From Thiobacter sp. AK1 (GTDB lineage Bacteria; Pseudomonadota; Gammaproteobacteria; Burkholderiales; Thiobacteraceae): a stretch of 64,000 nt of DNA. Under the pieces are notes generated by a model. It was not told the origin of the DNA, ran no database searches, and worked only from the letters and a program-made list of their open reading frames with translations. The stretch covers positions 248,001 through 312,000 of the forward strand of contig NZ_JBAJEX010000002.1 of assembly GCF_039822265.1 (NCBI RefSeq), given 5' to 3'. Below, piece after piece: positions 62,865 to 64,000 of the stretch (its first letter is position 1; the number at the start of each line of letters is the position of its first letter). A program made the translations under genes and the position numbers.

Positions 62865-64000
62865 CTAGACGTCGATGTTGCGGGCCACCAGGGCGTTGTT
62901 CTCGATGAAGGCCCGGCGCGGTTCCACCGCTTCGCCCATCAGGGTGCTGAAGATATCGTCGGCCGCGATGGCGTCCTCGATCTGGACTTTGAGCAGGCGG
63001 CGCACGGCGGGATTCATGGTGGTTTCCCACAGCTGCTCCGGATTCATCTCGCCTAGGCCTTTGTAGCGCTGGATCTGCAGGTTACGCTGGACATCCTCCA
63101 TGAGCCAGTCCAAGCCTTGCTTGAAGTCTGCAATGGCAAACTCCTTGTCCCCACGCCGGATCGTGGCGCCCTGGCCTAGCAACCCCTCCAGCAGGTCCGC
63201 AGTGGCCCGGATCTGGGCATAGTCGCCGCTTTCCACGAAATCGCGATCCAGGGCGGACAGCTGCAGGTTTCCATGGTAAGTGCGGGTGATGAGAATCCGG
63301 CAGCTTTCGCTCGCTTCGTTGTATTCAGCGCGCAGACTGACGGCCGGGTCAGCAAGCACCGCACCCAGGGCGGCAGCGGACCGTTCGGCAGCCGACAGAT
63401 CGGAAAGATCCAGGGGCGGAGCCTTGAGCAAAGCGTAAAGTGTTGCTTTGTCGAGAACTTTTGACAGCCGCTGGATGACCGCCTCAGACAGGAGATAAGA
63501 CTTCGCCAAGGCTTCTAGCGCCTCCCCCGACAGGGGCTGGGCGCCCGCGGCCGGCGTGAGCACCGTCTCAGAGAGGGCCAACTCCAGCAAGTACTGCTTG
63601 AGCTCGTGGTCGTCCTTTAGGTAGCGCTCCTGCTTGCCGTGCTTGACCCGGTAGAGGGGTGGCTGAGCGATATATACGTAGCCGCGCTCAATCAACTCCG
63701 GCATCTGGCGGTAGAAGAACGTCAGCAAGAGCGTACGAATATGGGAGCCGTCCACGTCGGCGTCCGTCATGATGATGATGCGGTGATAGCGCACCTTGTC
63801 GGGGGAATACTCATCCTTGCCAATGCCCGTGCCCAAGGCGGTGATCAAGGCGGCGATTTCCGCCGAGGACAGGAGCTTGTCGAAGCGTGCCCGCTCCACA
63901 TTGAGAATCTTGCCCTTGAGGGGCAGGATGGCCTGGAATTTGCGGTCCCGGCCCTGTTTGGCGGAGCCGCCTGCGGAATCCCCCTCCACGATGTAAAGCT
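62865..64000 (-). CDS. gyrB: DNA gyrase subunit B, C-terminal part (cut by window edge)
   Basis: About 378 residues of the C-terminal half are visible. The TOPRIM part carries [15 protein letters not shown] and [21 protein letters not shown]; the end has [21 protein letters not shown] and [10 protein letters not shown]. An insertion between these two parts (about residues 125-280 of the visible protein) resembles the gamma/betaproteobacterial GyrB insert, which separates it from ParE. The N-terminal ATPase domain lies beyond 64000. Confidence 0.93.
   Translation of the reverse strand, partial: LYIVEGDSAGGSAKQGRDRKFQAILPLKGKILNVERARFDKLLSSAEIAALITALGTGIGKDEYSPDKVRYHRIIIMTDADVDGSHIRTLLLTFFYRQMPELIERGYVYIAQPPLYRVKHGKQERYLKDDHELKQYLLELALSETVLTPAAGAQPLSGEALEALAKSYLLSEAVIQRLSKVLDKATLYALLKAPPLDLSDLSAAERSAAALGAVLADPAVSLRAEYNEASESCRILITRTYHGNLQLSALDRDFVESGDYAQIRATADLLEGLLGQGATIRRGDKEFAIADFKQGLDWLMEDVQRNLQIQRYKGLGEMNPEQLWETTMNPAVRRLLKVQIEDAIAADDIFSTLMGEAVEPRRAFIENNALVARNIDV

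Overview
The window is a 64 kb stretch of a GC-rich (roughly 64 %, estimated by eye) chromosome from a Gram-negative bacterium, most likely a betaproteobacterium of the Nitrosomonadales/Hydrogenophilales type. This placement is inference. It rests on the pilMNOPQ-aroKB-dgt order, the rsmB-DUF4390-ntrYX block, the def-fmt pair with a divergent LysM-dprA-smg-topA series, the DUF2782-thrB-BPSS1780 series beside polA, and the XrtA/PEP-CTERM exopolysaccharide regulators. A phosphoribulokinase gene points to Calvin-cycle autotrophy. No rRNA, CRISPR array, prophage or intact insertion sequence is visible.

Layout. 1-6283 (minus): the end of an exopolysaccharide/PEP-CTERM cluster, a polyprenyl-phosphate sugar transferase followed by prsK, prsR and prsT. 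6453-9364 (minus): penicillin-binding protein 1A and a nucleotidyltransferase-like gene. 9554-18221 (plus): type IV pilus alignment/secretin operon pilMNOPQ, then aroK-aroB-dgt and a DamX-like membrane protein. 18276-21777 (minus): PepSY protein, four-repeat membrane protein and a QseBC-like two-component system. 22236-22311: tRNA-Ala(CGC). 22429-28245: DsrE-like lipoprotein, lgt, then ilvD with three genes behind it (secreted protein, TlpA-like thioredoxin, methyltransferase). 28325-30216: a decayed gene end, a small cytochrome c, and a substrate-binding lipoprotein coupled to a PAS-GGDEF-EAL protein (to 33044).

33033-39254 (minus) is a tight seven-gene run, dusB-fis-purH-pagP-purD-hemF-pgsA, behind one good promoter with an unexplained repeat array. 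39463-49430 holds polA, a LOG-family gene, DUF2782-thrB-BPSS1780, a UvrD-type helicase, phosphoribulokinase and a carboxymuconolactone decarboxylase-like/Rieske fusion. 49602-49752 is a small non-coding mobile element. 49807-57486 (minus) is def-fmt, then htpX-rsmB-DUF4390-ntrY-ntrX. 57614-62807 (plus) is LysM protein-dprA-smg-topA, and the window ends inside gyrB.

The most notable points are: a 14-bp perfect inverted repeat over the aroK start; a 151-bp MITE containing two opposed REP-like hairpins; an apparent frameshift at the 5' end of smg; an NtrX whose ATPase motifs have decayed; a Rieske fusion beside phosphoribulokinase; a substrate-binding protein translationally coupled to a c-di-GMP enzyme; a PagP homologue embedded in a purine operon; and the repeat array in front of dusB-fis. 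No wholly new multi-gene system could be demonstrated from sequence alone.
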